DNA of 64,000 nucleotides, taken from assembly GCF_030272615.1 (NCBI RefSeq), contig NC_081406.1, forward strand, positions 215,133,497 to 215,197,496. The letters run 5' to 3'. Numbering within the stretch: the stretch's first letter is position 1; each line of letters opens with the position of its first letter. The position numbers and the translations under genes were made by a program. Below, piece after piece: positions 1-12,432 of the stretch. Below the pieces are notes generated by a model. That model did no database searches. It had not been told where the DNA came from and saw only the letters and a program-made list of their open reading frames with translations. Origin of the DNA: Cryptomeria japonica (lineage: Eukaryota > Streptophyta > Pinopsida > Cupressales > Cupressaceae).

Positions 1-1051
1 CAGAATAAATACCATCCACATGACACCAAGATTTATATGTGGAAAACCCAGTAAAGGGAAAAACCATGGTGGGAAGCCTACCCACAGTCTAGAAAATACT
101 TTTGCAATAAGTATGTGAATTACAATTGAAGGTTCTGCACATGTAGGAAGGCCAACAACCTAGAGTACACTTCTCATCACAAAAGGAGTCTCACTAACTA
201 CATTAAAATCCAGATTACAATCCAAAGAAAGGAATGAACTATAAAGATAGCATCTCCTATGCCTGAGTACTATTCCTATTAAGCTCAATACCGAAGGACT
301 AAATCCTCTTACATAAACCCAACTCAATCTCCAATGATCGACCAAATCCTCTACCTCAATGATATTACATTATTCATAGATTATATTTCCATATCCCATA
401 CCTATATCCATATCTACAATGAGATCTTACAATATATACAAACCCTCGACCATAAATAATCAGGACGGCCATCAGACAATAAACCAATTACATAATTTAA
501 AAAAATGTCAGCCTAAGACCAAACAAATAATATCCAACCCATAAGATATCTGTGAAACACATTGAGAGGTCTAATCCACATGTTACATTAAGTTGGTTCA
601 TAACCTAGATCAAGCAAGACCCAGTATAGGTCCACACGCTAAAGAAATGATCTCCATCTGCCAAGTCTCGAACATGATCACCATCAACCTCCTGAATCCA
701 TACCAGAAGCTACACAAACACCACTTCTGCATATCATCAAAGATCATCACCAAAGCTCTACCAATGAAACCATTGTTAGAACCACAAACCAAGCTTCCAA
801 GCAAACAAGATAGGATCCGATCACCAGACCAAAACCAACTAACTGAATATGAACATGAGTAGCATGAATAAGCCAATTCCATAACCAAATCATACCAGAG
901 CATACCGAATCATGCCAGATCCAAACCAACTAGAAATCATACAACCTACCGGGACCAAGAGGGAGCTGGTAAAGCATCCAAAATAGCTAGTGTTGACATT
1001 AATGACAAAACATCAACGCAACACATAATTAACTCCTCCAAATGGCCAAAA
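1..1051 (-). repeat. LTR of E-family copia element, cut by the window edge
   Basis: Nearly collinear with the E-element LTR at 25374-26618, including the primer-proximal stretch, the run of CCATAAC-type motifs and the end CCAAATGGCCAA. Because the internal start of the LTR should lie about 185 bp to the left of position 1, this is almost a full LTR. On the minus strand its 5' end is at about 1051, with the terminal CA pair mutated. No polypurine tract adjoins it at 1052, so it is a 5' LTR or a solo LTR rather than a 3' LTR. No gene is seen in it; short ORFs here are incidental. Confidence 0.8.
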
Positions 1052-2371
1052 AAGCCATCATAACTGGTGTCTCAAAAATAATGCATGAAATGAAACATAA
1101 ACAAGAACATCACATGAAAAATATTCCACACATGAACACCATAAGTTTTTGACATGGAAACCCAAATAGGGAAAAACCACAGTTCAAGTTGGCACCTACA
1201 AATATTTGTAATCTTTTTAAGTATGCCTTGTTAGTAGCTTAGCCTTGTTAGGAGCAGACCTTGTTATAAGTCACCCGGTTAAGGGATTTACCTAGTAGCC
1301 TAGTTAGGAGCATGATGATCTGTTAGGGTCAACCTCATGAGAGGATTTAACACTCTTTTGAGATCTACCCTATTAGGAGATTTAAATGTTTAAGGCCTAT
1401 TAGGACCTACCTAGTTAAGGGATTCACCCTGATGCAACTGTTAAGGAACAACATTAAGAAAATGATTTGTTTTCTTGCACTTTTGTGCTTGCTTGATTAT
1501 ATCCAATTATACATAACACTCTACAACTCTCAGGAAGATCTCACACTTCACTTGGAGGCTTAACACATTATCAAAGACCACCGACATAATAAACATCAAC
1601 TATGTCATCCTAAATAGCCATCTCAACTAGGTCGGCCACAAAACCCTAATTACATCATGAATTTATGATTCAAATCATAAGAGACCATCACAAATTGTTA
1701 TAAATATCATTACAATAAATTACAATGCAATATCAACCATTGGTTGATCGTAACCCATCACTGGAATATGATATGTACCAAAGTCAAACCCTCAAAACAC
1801 TCTACTTAGGGTTTCACTGATTCCCAAGAAATTATTCCTTTAATCGCACCACAACAATAATTAAATCTTTCACATGAGTTGTATTGTGTTACCATCTTCA
1901 TGTAGACTCGCTATCAATAACCGTCATAACATAAATCATTACTGGTTTGATGATTTCTTCACCGGTCCTAAACCCTACTAAAACCTTAGCAAAACTTCAT
2001 CAAAAATTTGAAACATGGCTTCTGATAATCTCCACAAGTTCTAGTTACAATTAGATACACCTTTCAATAATACAAGTTCACCATCCAAAACCTCAAATCA
2101 CCAATCATCACCGGTCAAAGTCCTATTTCACAAACTTTAGCTCTGTACTGGTAAACCCCGTCTTTTGGTAAACCAAATCGCTAAGATGAAAAAACAAAAC
2201 ATCATGAACATCAGTTGACATTAGTTGCCATCAATGACAACATAAATAACTGATCATGTCCTCTATAATATCAATCTCTTCATCACAAATAGACTTCTAT
2301 CCTTTACCGGTGCAGTCATCCAACTTCAACTACATCACCTGTATATGTATCAGTTATGCCAAATGCCAACA
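1052..2371 (-). repeat. Probable minus-strand copia-type LTR, unassigned family
   Basis: No gene is seen. The sequence has the texture of the other reversed LTRs in the window: a block near 1150-1185 that is the complement of the leader-like phrase found in the C-element LTR near 37437-37470, and an end at 2358-2371 (AAATGCCAACA) that reads TGTTGGCATTT on the minus strand, as expected for an LTR start. No polypurine tract follows, so it would be a 5' or solo LTR. The left boundary is set only by the end of the preceding LTR. Confidence 0.45.
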
Positions 2372-4152
2372 AATTTGATCTCATTAGTACATTTAGTTAG
2401 GTGATAGGGTTTCATTTTAAACATGTTCCTAATATTGAAGATCAGTGGGAAAACTATGTAGTGATCATGAGGTGAGAATAAGAGACAATTGTAGGTTAGA
2501 TTTAGACTTGACAAACCAAGTGGATGGAATATGGATTCCAGATAATGCTTGGGCTAAGGATAGTGAAGATAGATTATATCCAGTATACAATGGAAATAGG
2601 ATCTTTGACATCCCAATTCATAATATGGATATGAACCTAACAAATCAATAAGGCATAAAGCTCCTAGTGCGAGATGACATATATTAAACACCTGAGAAGA
2701 ACAAAATTCCTTATCCAATGCTTCATTTTCTATACATAAAAGGGAAGCCCCAACAAGAGAAAGAATTTACATCTAAGAGAAAAATAATCCTTCTTCATCT
2801 AAGAATCCACCTCCTTCAGCTCACCCAACAAGTCATGTTGGGGAATATATAGAACAAGATCCCATTAAGGTGCACAAACAAATGAAAGCTAGTAATGAAG
2901 CCCAAAAGGATCCTTTCAGTAGTATAGAAAAGACTAAAAAAGGTAATCCTCAGCCTTGTTTTTTTGCCACTACTACCCCATTCTAAATTCATCAAATAGA
3001 TAAGGCTAAGGAGAAAAAAAAGACATTCCAAGAGTTTATAAGAGGTTGAAGAAGGGACCAAATCCACTAAGGACAATCATAGGTTGGTCTAAGGAGTAAA
3101 CTAAAGTGGAAGAGAAATAATTGTATAGAGAAAGAAGAAGGAAAGGGTAGAAGCTCCAAGTTTATAATATAAAGGTGCTCCTTCCACTTAGACTAAAGAG
3201 GCAACCCAAAACCTCATTGAATTGTGATAGGCCAAGAGGAAAATCTTGTGCAAACCCCTTTAGTTAGTGAAATAGAAAAATAAATAATTGAGAAACAATA
3301 ATAAGATGCTATTCATATTGAATATGAGGAGGAGGGTGAATCTAGAAGGATTAATATTCTAGAAAATAACATAAAAGAGGGGCCAAAGGAATCGGAAAAA
3401 CATGTAATGTAATAAATCTTCCCTTAAGATGACACAAAAGAAATGATCTTGCCACAAGTAAATGTCAAGGTTGAAGAGATAGAAAGAGAGGATGAAATAG
3501 AAAAATTTGAATGAAGGAGTAGACATGGATTCTTTGAATAAAGAGAGTTAATAAGCTCTATACTACATGGTTGGAGGAGGGGATACTAGTGAGTAAGGCA
3601 ATGAGGAAAGGAACGAGTCTCCTCATATCCTAAAGAAGCATCAAGAAGACAAAATTTCAAACAATGGTCATGAAGAAGAAGATATTGAAGAAAATCATGC
3701 AAAGGAAGATGGTGAGTCTCCTAAGGAACAAGAACAAAAGCACGAGAAAGAACGTGATCTAGAAATGGACCAAGAAATAAAAGGGGAATTACCTCTATTA
3801 TATGATAAAAACCAATTAGGAATAGTGAGATTTCTTTGAAATTTGTTTTAATCTTGATGATTTTATTAATTTAATAACCAAAGATTTTGTTCCTTTGGAA
3901 TGTCTTGTCATGTATAGGCAGAGTCTCCAACAATATGTTCATATTTAATACTCCTACAACTAATTTTGTGGCAAATTAATATCCTTTGGATTAAGTGAAA
4001 AATATAAAGGTTTTTCCTTCTACCACTTTGGTTCCCAACCTATCAAGTTGCTTAAAGGTGCCAAATGAAAAACAAACAAAAGGTTTAAAGGCATATTAAA
4101 AACTATATAATAATAAAGGAAAGTGATCCAGACAACTCTATCAGGGCTATAG
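2372..4152 (+). pseudogene. Decayed acidic coding remnant, origin unknown
   Basis: No intact gene. A 68-codon ORF at 2445-2651 is followed by interrupted plus-strand reading frames rich in Glu, Lys and Asp, for example about 3640-3838, where a 60-odd codon stretch reads HQEDKISNNGHEEEDIEEN and onward. Similar acidic frames occur near 3320-3400 and 3450-3520, broken by stops and frame changes. No retroviral catalytic motif (DSG, YVDD, DDE) and no CCHC knuckle was found. It could be the linker or Gag part of an old element or a captured gene piece. I do not recognise it. Confidence 0.3.
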
Positions 4153-4577
4153 TGTTGGCATTGTGTTGTTATTGATGTCAACCGCTATAAGATGGCTACT
4201 GGTATAAGAAATGTATATGCAACTTTGTCATGGATGTATACCGAATGTGATATATTTGATGTCACTTAGTGTTGTAGTTCACCATAAGGGAGAGAATGTC
4301 ATTCAGTATAATGACCATTAGAGTCATGGGTACACAAGTTAATGCTTGACTTGTGTAGAAGATATGGACAAGAGATCGGTATGATATAACAACCGGTAAA
4401 TGATGACATCTGTGAGTGGGAAAGATATTGAGCTTTTTATTATGATGAAGAGGCAGAGTGTTATCTAAATCACATCAACATAGGAGGATAATGATGTATA
4501 GATCACTGATACACTGTCTGGATGCATAGCAATAGGACTCCCACCGAATAGTGATGCAGTCACCATGTGAAGAGATG
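4153..4577 (+). repeat. Element B 5' LTR, first segment
   Basis: Starts with TGTTGGCATTGTG, followed by TTATTGATGTCAAC, the same early-LTR motif seen in the other copia families here. It stops at the AGATG target site (4573-4577) where J inserted and continues at 12433. Together the two segments give an LTR of about 2.4 kb, the longest in this window. Confidence 0.75.
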
Positions 4578-6203
4578 TGATGCAGAGAGTCTTGAAGCCT
4601 TGTTTATCTGACCTTCTTGAGTGACTTGTCCTACTCAACCCTACTACTACTCAAGTCCTTCCTATGGAACTTGGTAAGGGTTATGAAAATGAGACCTCCA
4701 AGGTCTGAACCTTCTTGACTTGTCTCCTAGGTATAGCCAATGTTTTCTAGACAATCAAATCCTCCACTTGAGGTTATCACCTCAGTTACTCACACTCACC
4801 TCTCCTGAGCTCCAACCACTCCAGCTAGGATCTTAACACACCAACTCTTCTTATGGTTTCCCAATGCATTAATAAGGTGTCCTCATTGTGTTTTTAAGTT
4901 TAAGACTCACCAAATCTATCACCATGGTTTCTCAAGCCTTCTAGGTCTCTACCGACACCTAAATAGGCCTAATTGCATTAGTCCTCCTTAAGGAGTTTTT
5001 GGGGTTTAATTTGAAAAAGTTCCAAACAAGCCAAAGAATAAATCATAGATTTAGATACCCTTTTGGAATTTGTAGACAATATTAGAAAAGTGCATCTAGG
5101 TTATCCATATAGGTGTGGTTTCCAATACAACACTATTTTGTGGGGTTTTAGGCTTAACCGGTGGATTGACAAACTTGGTCTAGAACCTTTCACCAGTCAA
5201 AAATAATTATCTAAAAACCTTGGGAAAATTCAAGGAAACTTTGAGGGCTTTCCATACATATTCCACTTGGGCCTGCAGCAATCTCCAAGTGCTCACAGAT
5301 TGCACTTTGCTTACTGTCCTAACTCACCTACTCCCAGCGGTGAGCCTAGGTCTTCATTGTTTCTCCTCCTCTTGGACCTGCAACATCACACACCCTATTA
5401 AAAAACTATGTACATACCCTAACCTAGCATTCTTAATGATTTCAATAAGTTCCATCAAATAATGCCTAGGCTAGAGCCATTTCTTGCTCTTAAACCCTAC
5501 TTGCAAGGGTTTTGCTCCTAGTTGCAAAGAATGACAGAAATATTCACAACCTGGAATAATCAAACCTGAAAATAAAAATTATTGAAAGAAAATTAAATGA
5601 AAATACAAATATGGCAATGATTTTACACCATCTATTCCATACTGGACCATACAAGCAATGAAAAACAAGACAAAATAGTCAAAAATAGGTGGGAACAAGA
5701 TTGTTTCACAACCCAAAAACTTGCTCTTGCATTTCCAATCCTCCAACCCATAAAATGAAGTGAAATTTGGCTTATATCCACTAGTTTAGTCAGTTCAAAC
5801 AACTACCTAACACCCATAACCAAAAATGCAAATTTTGCAAGAAATTGTAAAATGTTGCTCAGCAACTTTTGACAACTTTTGCTCCAGGATGCAATTTTGC
5901 ATTCTATTGTATTCTAGGACTCTTGAAGGTCCTCAAACACCTTACAAGACCTAAACACAACTCAATTTATGTCTAATCCATGAATACATTCATCTGGAGT
6001 ATTTTTCCTGTGACCTACCTAAGCAACTCACTTCTCAGGTTAACAACATCCTGAGCACAATTGACTGAAACCAAAATTTGGACAACTCAACCATGGATCT
6101 ACTAAATCCTCAATGGTTGTTCCATTATTACATGACACATTAACTCACAAAACTAAAATAAATTCAAATATTACATTCTTGGAGTGCTAGGTGCCTTGCA
6201 CCA
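4578..6203 (-). repeat. Element J 3' LTR
   Basis: Matches 10804-12427 along its whole length with scattered substitutions and small indels. It is adjacent to the PPT on its high-coordinate side, so it is the 3' LTR of a minus-strand element. Short plus-strand ORFs inside (for example near 5220-5462) lie in LTR sequence and have no counterpart protein family. Confidence 0.9.
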
Positions 6204-6216
6204 TACTCCCCCAGGT
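6204..6216 (-). other. Element J polypurine tract
   Basis: On the minus strand the sequence immediately before the LTR reads CCTGGGGGAGTA and is followed by the LTR start TGGTGCAAGG. This is the expected plus-strand primer position. Confidence 0.75.
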
Positions 6217-6284
6217 CAAAGAACTCAAGTCCCTTGAGTTATAAGGTCTGAAATCTCCACTCCATGCTGAAGTATATCTACCTC

Positions 6285-6662
6285 TTAAATCCACATGACA
6301 TCTGAATCTAGTAACCTTTTCCACTTAACAAGATAGTTCTTGTAAACTCCCTTCCTTGTCTTCTTTACTATCTTGGTATCCAAGATACTCTCTAACTCAA
6401 CTGGTTGACTAGGTGGCAAATCCTTTACCCAATCTTCATGAACCGATGCTGGCATATCATTTTGGTTTACTAGTGACTCTCCCTTGTATGGATATAGATC
6501 CCATACATTAAAGATAGGAGATATCCGCAAGGTAGGTGGAACTTCAACCTCATAGGCATTTTGCCCATACTTGTGCATCATCTTGAGAGGTCCAATTTTC
6601 TTCATCATGAGCTTGATAGGCTGCCCTTTTGGAAGTCTCTCCTTCCTAAGGTATGCCAACAC
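6285..6662 (-). pseudogene. Element J integrase C-terminus with chromodomain
   Basis: A 125-codon open segment. The first part has the integrase C-terminal GPxx motif region (KIGPLKMMHKYGQNAYEV) followed by the RISPIFNVWDLYPY element typical of chromovirus integrases. The end (about residues 88-125) is a chromodomain start: ILDTKIVKK, then YLVKWKRLLDSDVMW, with the aromatic/Trp positions kept. Chromodomains of this type direct integration to marked heterochromatin in the family. Its frame differs from the integrase core upstream, so at least one frameshift separates them. Confidence 0.85.
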
Positions 6663-6768
6663 TAAGTCTCCTACCTAAAATTGTAGCTTCCTCCTTGTTT
6701 TATCAGCTTGAACCTTGTACTGCTTGGATTTTTGTTGTAAGGATTGCCTTACCTTATCATGCACCTCT

Positions 6769-7525
6769 TTAATGCCTTTTTGCAAAGTTCTCCCCTTGTG
6801 CACTCTTGGGTGCCATTGAACTAAGATCTCTGAGCTCTAATATGCTCCTAGGATGGAATCCATACACTATCTCAAAAGGACTTTTACTAGTGCTATGGTT
6901 CACTGAGTCATTATATGCATATTTTGCATGTCCAAGTACTAGATCCCAAGTCTGCCCATGTTGCTTGGTAAGACATCTTAGCAAATTACCCAATGACTGG
7001 TTAACTACCTTTGTCTGACCATCTAATTGAGGATGATAGGCAGATGAAAAAGATAATTTGGTGCCCAACTTCCTCCATAGTGTCCTCCAAAAGTGGCTCA
7101 AAAACTTTACATCTCTATCACTCATAATGTTGATTGGAATACCATGAATTTTGACTATCTCCTTGAAGAAGAAGCATGAAATATAGGTGGCATCATTGGT
7201 ACTCTTGCAAGGTATGAAATGTGCCATTTTGCTAAACCTATCTACTACCACATACACAATATCAAATCCTCTTGGTGTTCTAGGCAAGCCTAACACAAAA
7301 TCCATGCTCAAACAATCCCAAGGCCTTTGAGGTATGACCAATGGCTAATATAGACCTGCATTACTTGAGGTTCCTTTTTCTCTTTCACAGATGGTACATT
7401 TCTCTACAAACCTTCTCACTTCTCATTGCAACTTGGGCCAATAATAAAACCTACCAACCTGCTCCAAAGTCTTATCAATGCCAAAATGACCTCCTAGACC
7501 TCCTTCATGCTTCTCTTGAATAATA
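6769..7525 (-). pseudogene. Element J integrase: zinc-binding and core domains
   Basis: The N-terminal HHCC region lies at about 7525-7342 on the minus strand, with motifs GGHFGIDKT and CTICERE, interrupted by a stop. The core (190 codons from 7341) has the first Asp in MDFVLGLP and the second in SDRDVKF. The third catalytic position, normally Glu in QTE, is Lys here (QTKVVNQSL), so the DDE triad is broken. The GFHPRS and PFEIVYG motifs after the core are typical of gypsy integrases. It would have catalysed insertion of the cDNA; it is inactive as it stands. Confidence 0.9.
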
Positions 7526-7812
7526 TTTTGTCTCATAGAACATTGAAGCATTCAAACAAGATGACTTTTGAATAGAAAACCCTCTTGTACCATGTATTCT
7601 GAATAAGAGACATGTGAGGTATTAGAAAAATTAGTACAAACATTATATATCTCTGCAAAATCCTTATCATCCTTGTAGAGGTCTTTTAACTCACTCAAAC
7701 CTACACTTTCCAATTGAATCTCCTACATGGTCATGATTCTCCTACTTAGTGCATTAGCAACTTTGTTGGTTGTCCCTTTCTTGTGTTTAATAGTGAATGT
7801 ATAAGATTGTAG

Positions 7813-8247
7813 CTACTCAACCCACTTTAGGTGTCTCTGGTTCAACTTTTCTTGCCCATTGAGAAAACTAAGAGCATGGTTGTCAGTGAAGACTACAAAT
7901 TTTTTGGGCAGCAAGTAGTGACACCATTTTTTCAATGCTTGGACCATTGAATACAGCTCCAATTCATATGTGGAGTACCTTTTCTTAGCTTCATTTAAAT
8001 TTTCTGAGAAGAAAGCTATAGGATGTCCCTCTTGGCTTAAAACTACCCCTATTGCCCTCTGGCTTGCATCACATTCTACTATAAACAACTGATTGAAATC
8101 AGACAATCTAAGGGTTGGCAACTCTTCTATCTTGGTTTTCAACATCTCAAACCCCTTATTGGCTTCCTCTGTCCACTTAAAGTGACATTTAATCCCACCT
8201 TTAATAGTATTGAGAATAGGAGCACAAACATGGCTAAAGTTTCTCAC
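7813..8247 (-). pseudogene. Element J RNase H domain (gypsy type)
   Basis: 144 codons. It begins with the RT thumb/connection (FSHVCAPI, FKWTEEANKGFEMLK) and proceeds through the RNase H core: IVECDASQRAIGVVLSQ (first Asp), the YSTYELELYSMVQAL helix (Glu) and VVFTDNHALSFL (Asp). Order and spacing fit Ty3/gypsy RNase H, which removes template RNA during cDNA synthesis. Its frame differs from the RT fragment upstream. Confidence 0.92.
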
Positions 8248-8381
8248 AAACTTCCTATAAAAGATGGCATTCCATGAAAGATTCTAACTTCACTGATGCC
8301 CCTAGGGATATGCCAATTAAGTATTGCTTATACCTTACTTGGATCCATTTTTAAACATCCATGAGAAATAAAAAAACCAAG

Positions 8382-8860
8382 TTATACCAGCTTTGTTTTC
8401 AAAAAATCACATTTTTCAAGGTTAATCTTGAGTTGAGCCTCCTTTAACTTCTTCAAAACCATCTCCAAATTCTTGAGGTGTTCCTCCTTGAACCTATTGT
8501 AGATCAGAATTTCATCAAGATCAACAATTATAAATATACCAATAAATTCAACTAAGACTTCATTCATGAGCCTTTGGAAGGTACTAGGTACATTGGTGAG
8601 GCCAAATGGCATTACCAACCACTCATGTAGGCCTGCATTGGTTCTAAAGGTTGTCTTCCATTCATCCCTAGGTCTGATTCTAGTCTGATGGTAACCAGAC
8701 TTTAAGTCGACCTTGGTGAAGTAGCTTGCACTTCCTAGATTGTCTAATAGGTCCTCAATCCTTGGCATAGGAAATTGACACCTTATGGTAATCTTGTTGA
8801 TTGCTCTGGAGTCCATGCACATTCTCCATTTTCCTCCCTTCTATCTCTTCATTTTGATTA
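8382..8860 (-). pseudogene. Element J reverse transcriptase, active site mutated
   Basis: Contains the gypsy RT blocks in order: [12 protein letters not shown] (usually CVDYRALNKVT), [24 protein letters not shown] with the first catalytic Asp, [17 protein letters not shown], and the YxDD-box region. That box reads VDLDEILIY instead of a YLDD-type motif, so the aromatic residue and one catalytic Asp are lost. The segment from about 8823 to 8860 carries the preceding RT N-terminus in another frame. Confidence 0.92.
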
Positions 8861-9612
8861 GGTGTCATTTTGTAGGAAGCCTTGTTTGGTACATTTCCCC
8901 CTAGTATTAAGTCTATTTGATGATTTACATCTCTCATTGGAGGCAAGGAATGAAGTAAGTCATCCCCTATCACTTCTGCATAATGTATGAGTAGTTCTTG
9001 CACCTCTTGAGGCACTTCACTCATTGGATCTGCCTTAGCTTCTTCACTAAGTTTCAACACTATAGCATGGCCTTGATGTCCTTCTTGTTTCAATACTTTG
9101 AGAAACTCTTTTCCACTCATCAGCATCACACTTGAGCCTATTTGTTTTTCTTCCTTTGGTTCAGGTAGTGGATCCATTTGATACTTTTTCCCATTCTTGG
9201 TGATAAGATAGCTATTCTTCTCCCCATCATGAGTAGCTTTCACATCATACTGGCATGGATGGCCCAATAGAAAATGACAAGCATCCATAGGCAATATGTC
9301 ACAAAATAATCTATCCTTGTACTCACCAATTTCAAAATCCACCCATGCTTGTTCATCAAACAATACATGTTGCCCCTAGTTGAGCCATGACACCTTGTAG
9401 GGGGTGAGGTGAGGTAATCTTTTTAGTTTGAGTTTGTCCAGCATTTCAACTGAGACAATATTCTCAGTGGAACCTGAATCTACAATCACTTTACAAACCT
9501 TTCCATGTGACCTACAAGTGGTCTTAAACAAGCTTTTCCTTTGTCGTGGCTCTTGAGCTTGGGGTATCTTGAGCATTGTTCTCCTCATCATCAAATTTTC
9601 TCCCTCTGTCAC
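8861..9612 (-). pseudogene. Element J protease and protease-RT linker
   Basis: The protease motif VIVDSGSTENIVS lies near the start, with the catalytic DSG intact, followed by the C-terminal FLLGHPCQYD signature of the retropepsin fold. One in-frame TAG at about 9375 separates two ORFs in the same frame and is most simply a former Gln codon. The downstream linker ends with LPPMRDVNHQIDLI, the usual gypsy motif that precedes RT. Confidence 0.88.
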
Positions 9613-10733
9613 TAGGCCTACTTTGTTGATTGAAGAAGTTACACTCTAATTGTCCTCCTCTTGCATCAATTGATTCCTTCTTTCCCCCATGTATGAACTT
9701 GTGGAGATTGAGGCTTTCCCTGGACACTTACTCATGGTATGCCCAACTTGATTGCAATGGTAACATCTACCAGTGAAAATTGTATTTCCTCTACTCGAGT
9801 TTCCAAACTTGCCCCTAAAATTTCTCCTTCCTCTATAGGATCCTCTAAATGCTGCTCTCTAAGAGTCTCCACTGCCTTCTTGGCCTTGTTGCTCTTCACT
9901 TCTTGAGGATTGCTTCCCTCTACCAAAGTTCCCTCTACCTCTGAAATTCTTTCCTCCCCTATATTTCTGATTTTGCTCACTCCTCCTTTCAATCTTCTCT
10001 TTTTCCCTTAAGGCCAACTAAAAACACTTATGGATAGTGTCTGGTGTGAGGATACTTATTTCATCTTGTATATTCTGTCTAAGGCCATTCATATACCTGG
10101 CCAACTTCTCCACCTCATTCTCATGCTTCCTAGCCCTCAAAATGAGCTTATGTAACTCTTTGGTGTATGCATTGCCGTCTAACTCCCTTTGTTTCATATT
10201 TTGCAATCTCTTATGAATGTGAACTTCATAATCTCTTGGAAGGAATTGTGCCTTAAGTTTGATCTTCATACACTCCCATGAAGTTATCTTCTTTTTCCCT
10301 TCTTGTATCCTTTCTTCTTGCATCATATTCCACCAAACCAATGTTGATCCTCTCATTCTTGATTTGACCACATAACTCTTTTCTCTTCTGCGACCTCTTT
10401 GTAATCAAAATGATAATTGAGAGCTTCTATCCAATCTAGCAACTCTTCTCCATTGAAGTTTCCTCCATATGTGGGTAATCCATCCAATTTGTCCTTAGAA
10501 ATGGATTTGACTACATCTAGGAATAAATTTTGGTCTTGAGGCATAGCTACTGCTATTGGTTCCTCTCTATCTTCCACTTCTTCATTAGTCTCATCACCCC
10601 ATTCTGTCTTAACCTTTCCCTTCTCCTTCTTTACCTCTCTGGTTCCTCTACTTCCTTCTGCATCCTTCAATCCTTCTATCATCTCTACCACCATCTATAA
10701 GATGGCTTCTAGAGTCATTTCCTTTGGAGGCAT
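9613..10733 (-). pseudogene. Element J gag with CCHC zinc knuckle
   Basis: Starts with an ATG at 10733 (MPPKEMTLEAIL), interrupted early by TAG. The capsid-like core follows: DGLPTYGGNFNGEELLDWI, WWNMMQEER, FLPRDYEVHI and KLARYMNGLRQNIQDE, all typical of the plant gypsy gag domain (retrotrans_gag family). The nucleocapsid has one knuckle, CYHCNQVGHTMSKC, at about 9735-9776. At least three frame changes occur. This structural protein would package the RNA. Confidence 0.9.
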
Positions 10734-10787
10734 TGAACTTTATTCTAATTCTTCACAATCTGACATACACCAAAGCTTTCAAAGAAA

Positions 10788-10800
10788 GGCTCTGATACCA
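10788..10800 (-). other. Element J primer binding site (tRNA-iMet)
   Basis: The minus strand reads TGGTATCAGAGCC, the exact complement of the 3' end of plant initiator-Met tRNA. It lies 3 bp inside the 5' LTR. Confidence 0.92.
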
Positions 10801-10803
10801 CTC

Positions 10804-12427
10804 TGATGTAGAGAGTCTTGGAGCCTTATTTGTTTCACCTTCTTGAGTGACTTGTCCTACTCAACCTACTACTACTCAAGTCCTTCCTATGGAACTTGGT
10901 AAGGGTTATGACAATGATACCTCCAAGGTTTGAACCTTCTTGACTTGCCTCCTAGGTATAGCCAATGGTTTATAGACAATCATTTCCTCCACTTGAGGTT
11001 ATCACCTTAGTTACTCACACTCACCTCTCCTAGGCTCCAACCACTCTTGCTAAGATCTTAACACACCAACTCTTCTTATGGTTAACCAATGCATTAATAA
11101 GGTGTCTTCATTTTTTTTTCAAGTTTAAGACTCACCAAATCCATTGCCATGGTTTCTCAAGCCTTCTAGGTCTCTACCAGAACCTAAATAAGCCTAATTG
11201 GATTAGCCCTCCTTAAGCGGTTTTCGGGGTTTAATTTGCAAAAGTCTCATAAAAGAATAGGAGAAAATCATTGATTCAGATACCCTTTTGGAATTTTTCT
11301 ACAATATTAGAAAAGTACATTTGGGTTATCTATACAGGTGTGGTTTCCAATGTTGCACTATTTTGTGGGGTTTTAGGCTTAATCGATGGATTGACAAACT
11401 TGGTCTAAAACCTTTTTCCAATCAAAAATCCTACTCTAAACACCTTGGGAACCTTCAAGGACACTCTGAGGGCTTTCGATACATATGCCACTTGGGCCTA
11501 CATCAATCTCCAAGTGCTCACAAATCGCACTTTTCTTACTGTCCTAACTCACCTACTCCCAGCGGTGAGCCTAGGACTTCATTGTTTCTCCTCCTCCTAG
11601 ACCTAAAATATCACACACCCTATTCCAAAATTATGTACAAAACCTAACCTAGCATTCTTAATGATTTAAACAAGTTCCATCAAAGAATGCCTAGGCTAGA
11701 GCCATTTCTTGCTCTTAAACCCTACTTGTAAGTGTTTTGCTCCTAGTTGCAAAGAATGACATAATCTTCACAACCTGGAACAATAAAACCCACAAATCAA
11801 CCTTATTGAAAGAAAATAAAATGAACATACAAATATGGCAATGAGTTTACACCATTTATTCTGTACTGGACCATACAAGCAATGAAAAACAAGACAAAAC
11901 TGTCAAAAATCGATGGGAACAAGATTGTTTCACAAACCAAAAACTTGCTCTTGCATTTCCAATCCTCCAACCCATACAATGAAGTGAAATTTGGCTTATA
12001 TCCACTAGTTTAGTTAGTTCAACTAACTACCTATCGCCCATAACCAAAAATGTAACTTTTGCAAGAAATTGCAAAAGGTTGCTCAACAACTTTTGACAAC
12101 TTTTGCTCCAAGATGCAATTTTGCATTCTATTGCATTCTAGGAATCTTGAAGGTCATCAAACAACTTACAAGACCTAAACACAACTCAATTGACTCCTAA
12201 TCCATGAATACATTCATCTAGAGTATTTTGCTTGTGACCTACCTAGGCAACTCACTTCTCAGGTTAACAACATCCTAAGCACAATTGACTCAAACCAAAA
12301 TTTGGACAAATCAACCATGGTTCTACTAAGTCCTCAATGGTTGGTCCATTATTAAATCACACATTAACTGACAACACTAAAAGAAAATCAAAGCTTGCAT
12401 TCTTGGAGTGCTAGGTTCCCTACACCA
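10804..12427 (-). repeat. Element J 5' LTR
   Basis: Partner of 4578-6203, next to the primer site. The left end here reads TGATGTAGAGAGTC and the right end GGTTCCCTACACCA, followed by the AGATG duplication. The visible divergence between the two LTRs suggests an old insertion. No gene inside. Confidence 0.9.
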
Positions 12428-12432
12428 AGATG

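Larger units (their letters stand above)
4578..12427 (-). mobile_element. Element J: complete Ty3/gypsy chromovirus
   Basis: A 7.85 kb element bounded by a perfect 5-bp duplication AGATG (4573-4577 and 12428-12432). LTRs of 1,626 and 1,624 bp begin TGATGYAGAGAG and end CYTRCACCA, making a terminal inverted repeat TGRTGYAG. On the minus strand the order is LTR, tRNA-iMet primer site, gag with CCHC knuckle, protease, reverse transcriptase, RNase H, integrase, chromodomain, PPT, LTR. RT before integrase defines Ty3/gypsy, and the C-terminal chromodomain defines a chromovirus. Several frameshifts and mutated catalytic residues make it inactive. Confidence 0.95.

Noticed and set aside
5220-5462. 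ORFs of 80 and 119 codons at 5220-5462 and 11288-11647
   Set aside because: They occupy the same place in the two LTRs of element J and share no conserved start or family motif; incidental.
6806-7523. Plus-strand ORFs over the J integrase
   Set aside because: Antisense shadows of the minus-strand integrase with its DDE-region motifs.
10788-10800. tRNA-like sequences at LTR edges
   Set aside because: These are 13-15 nt primer binding sites complementary to tRNA-iMet, not tRNA genes; no cloverleaf surrounds them.
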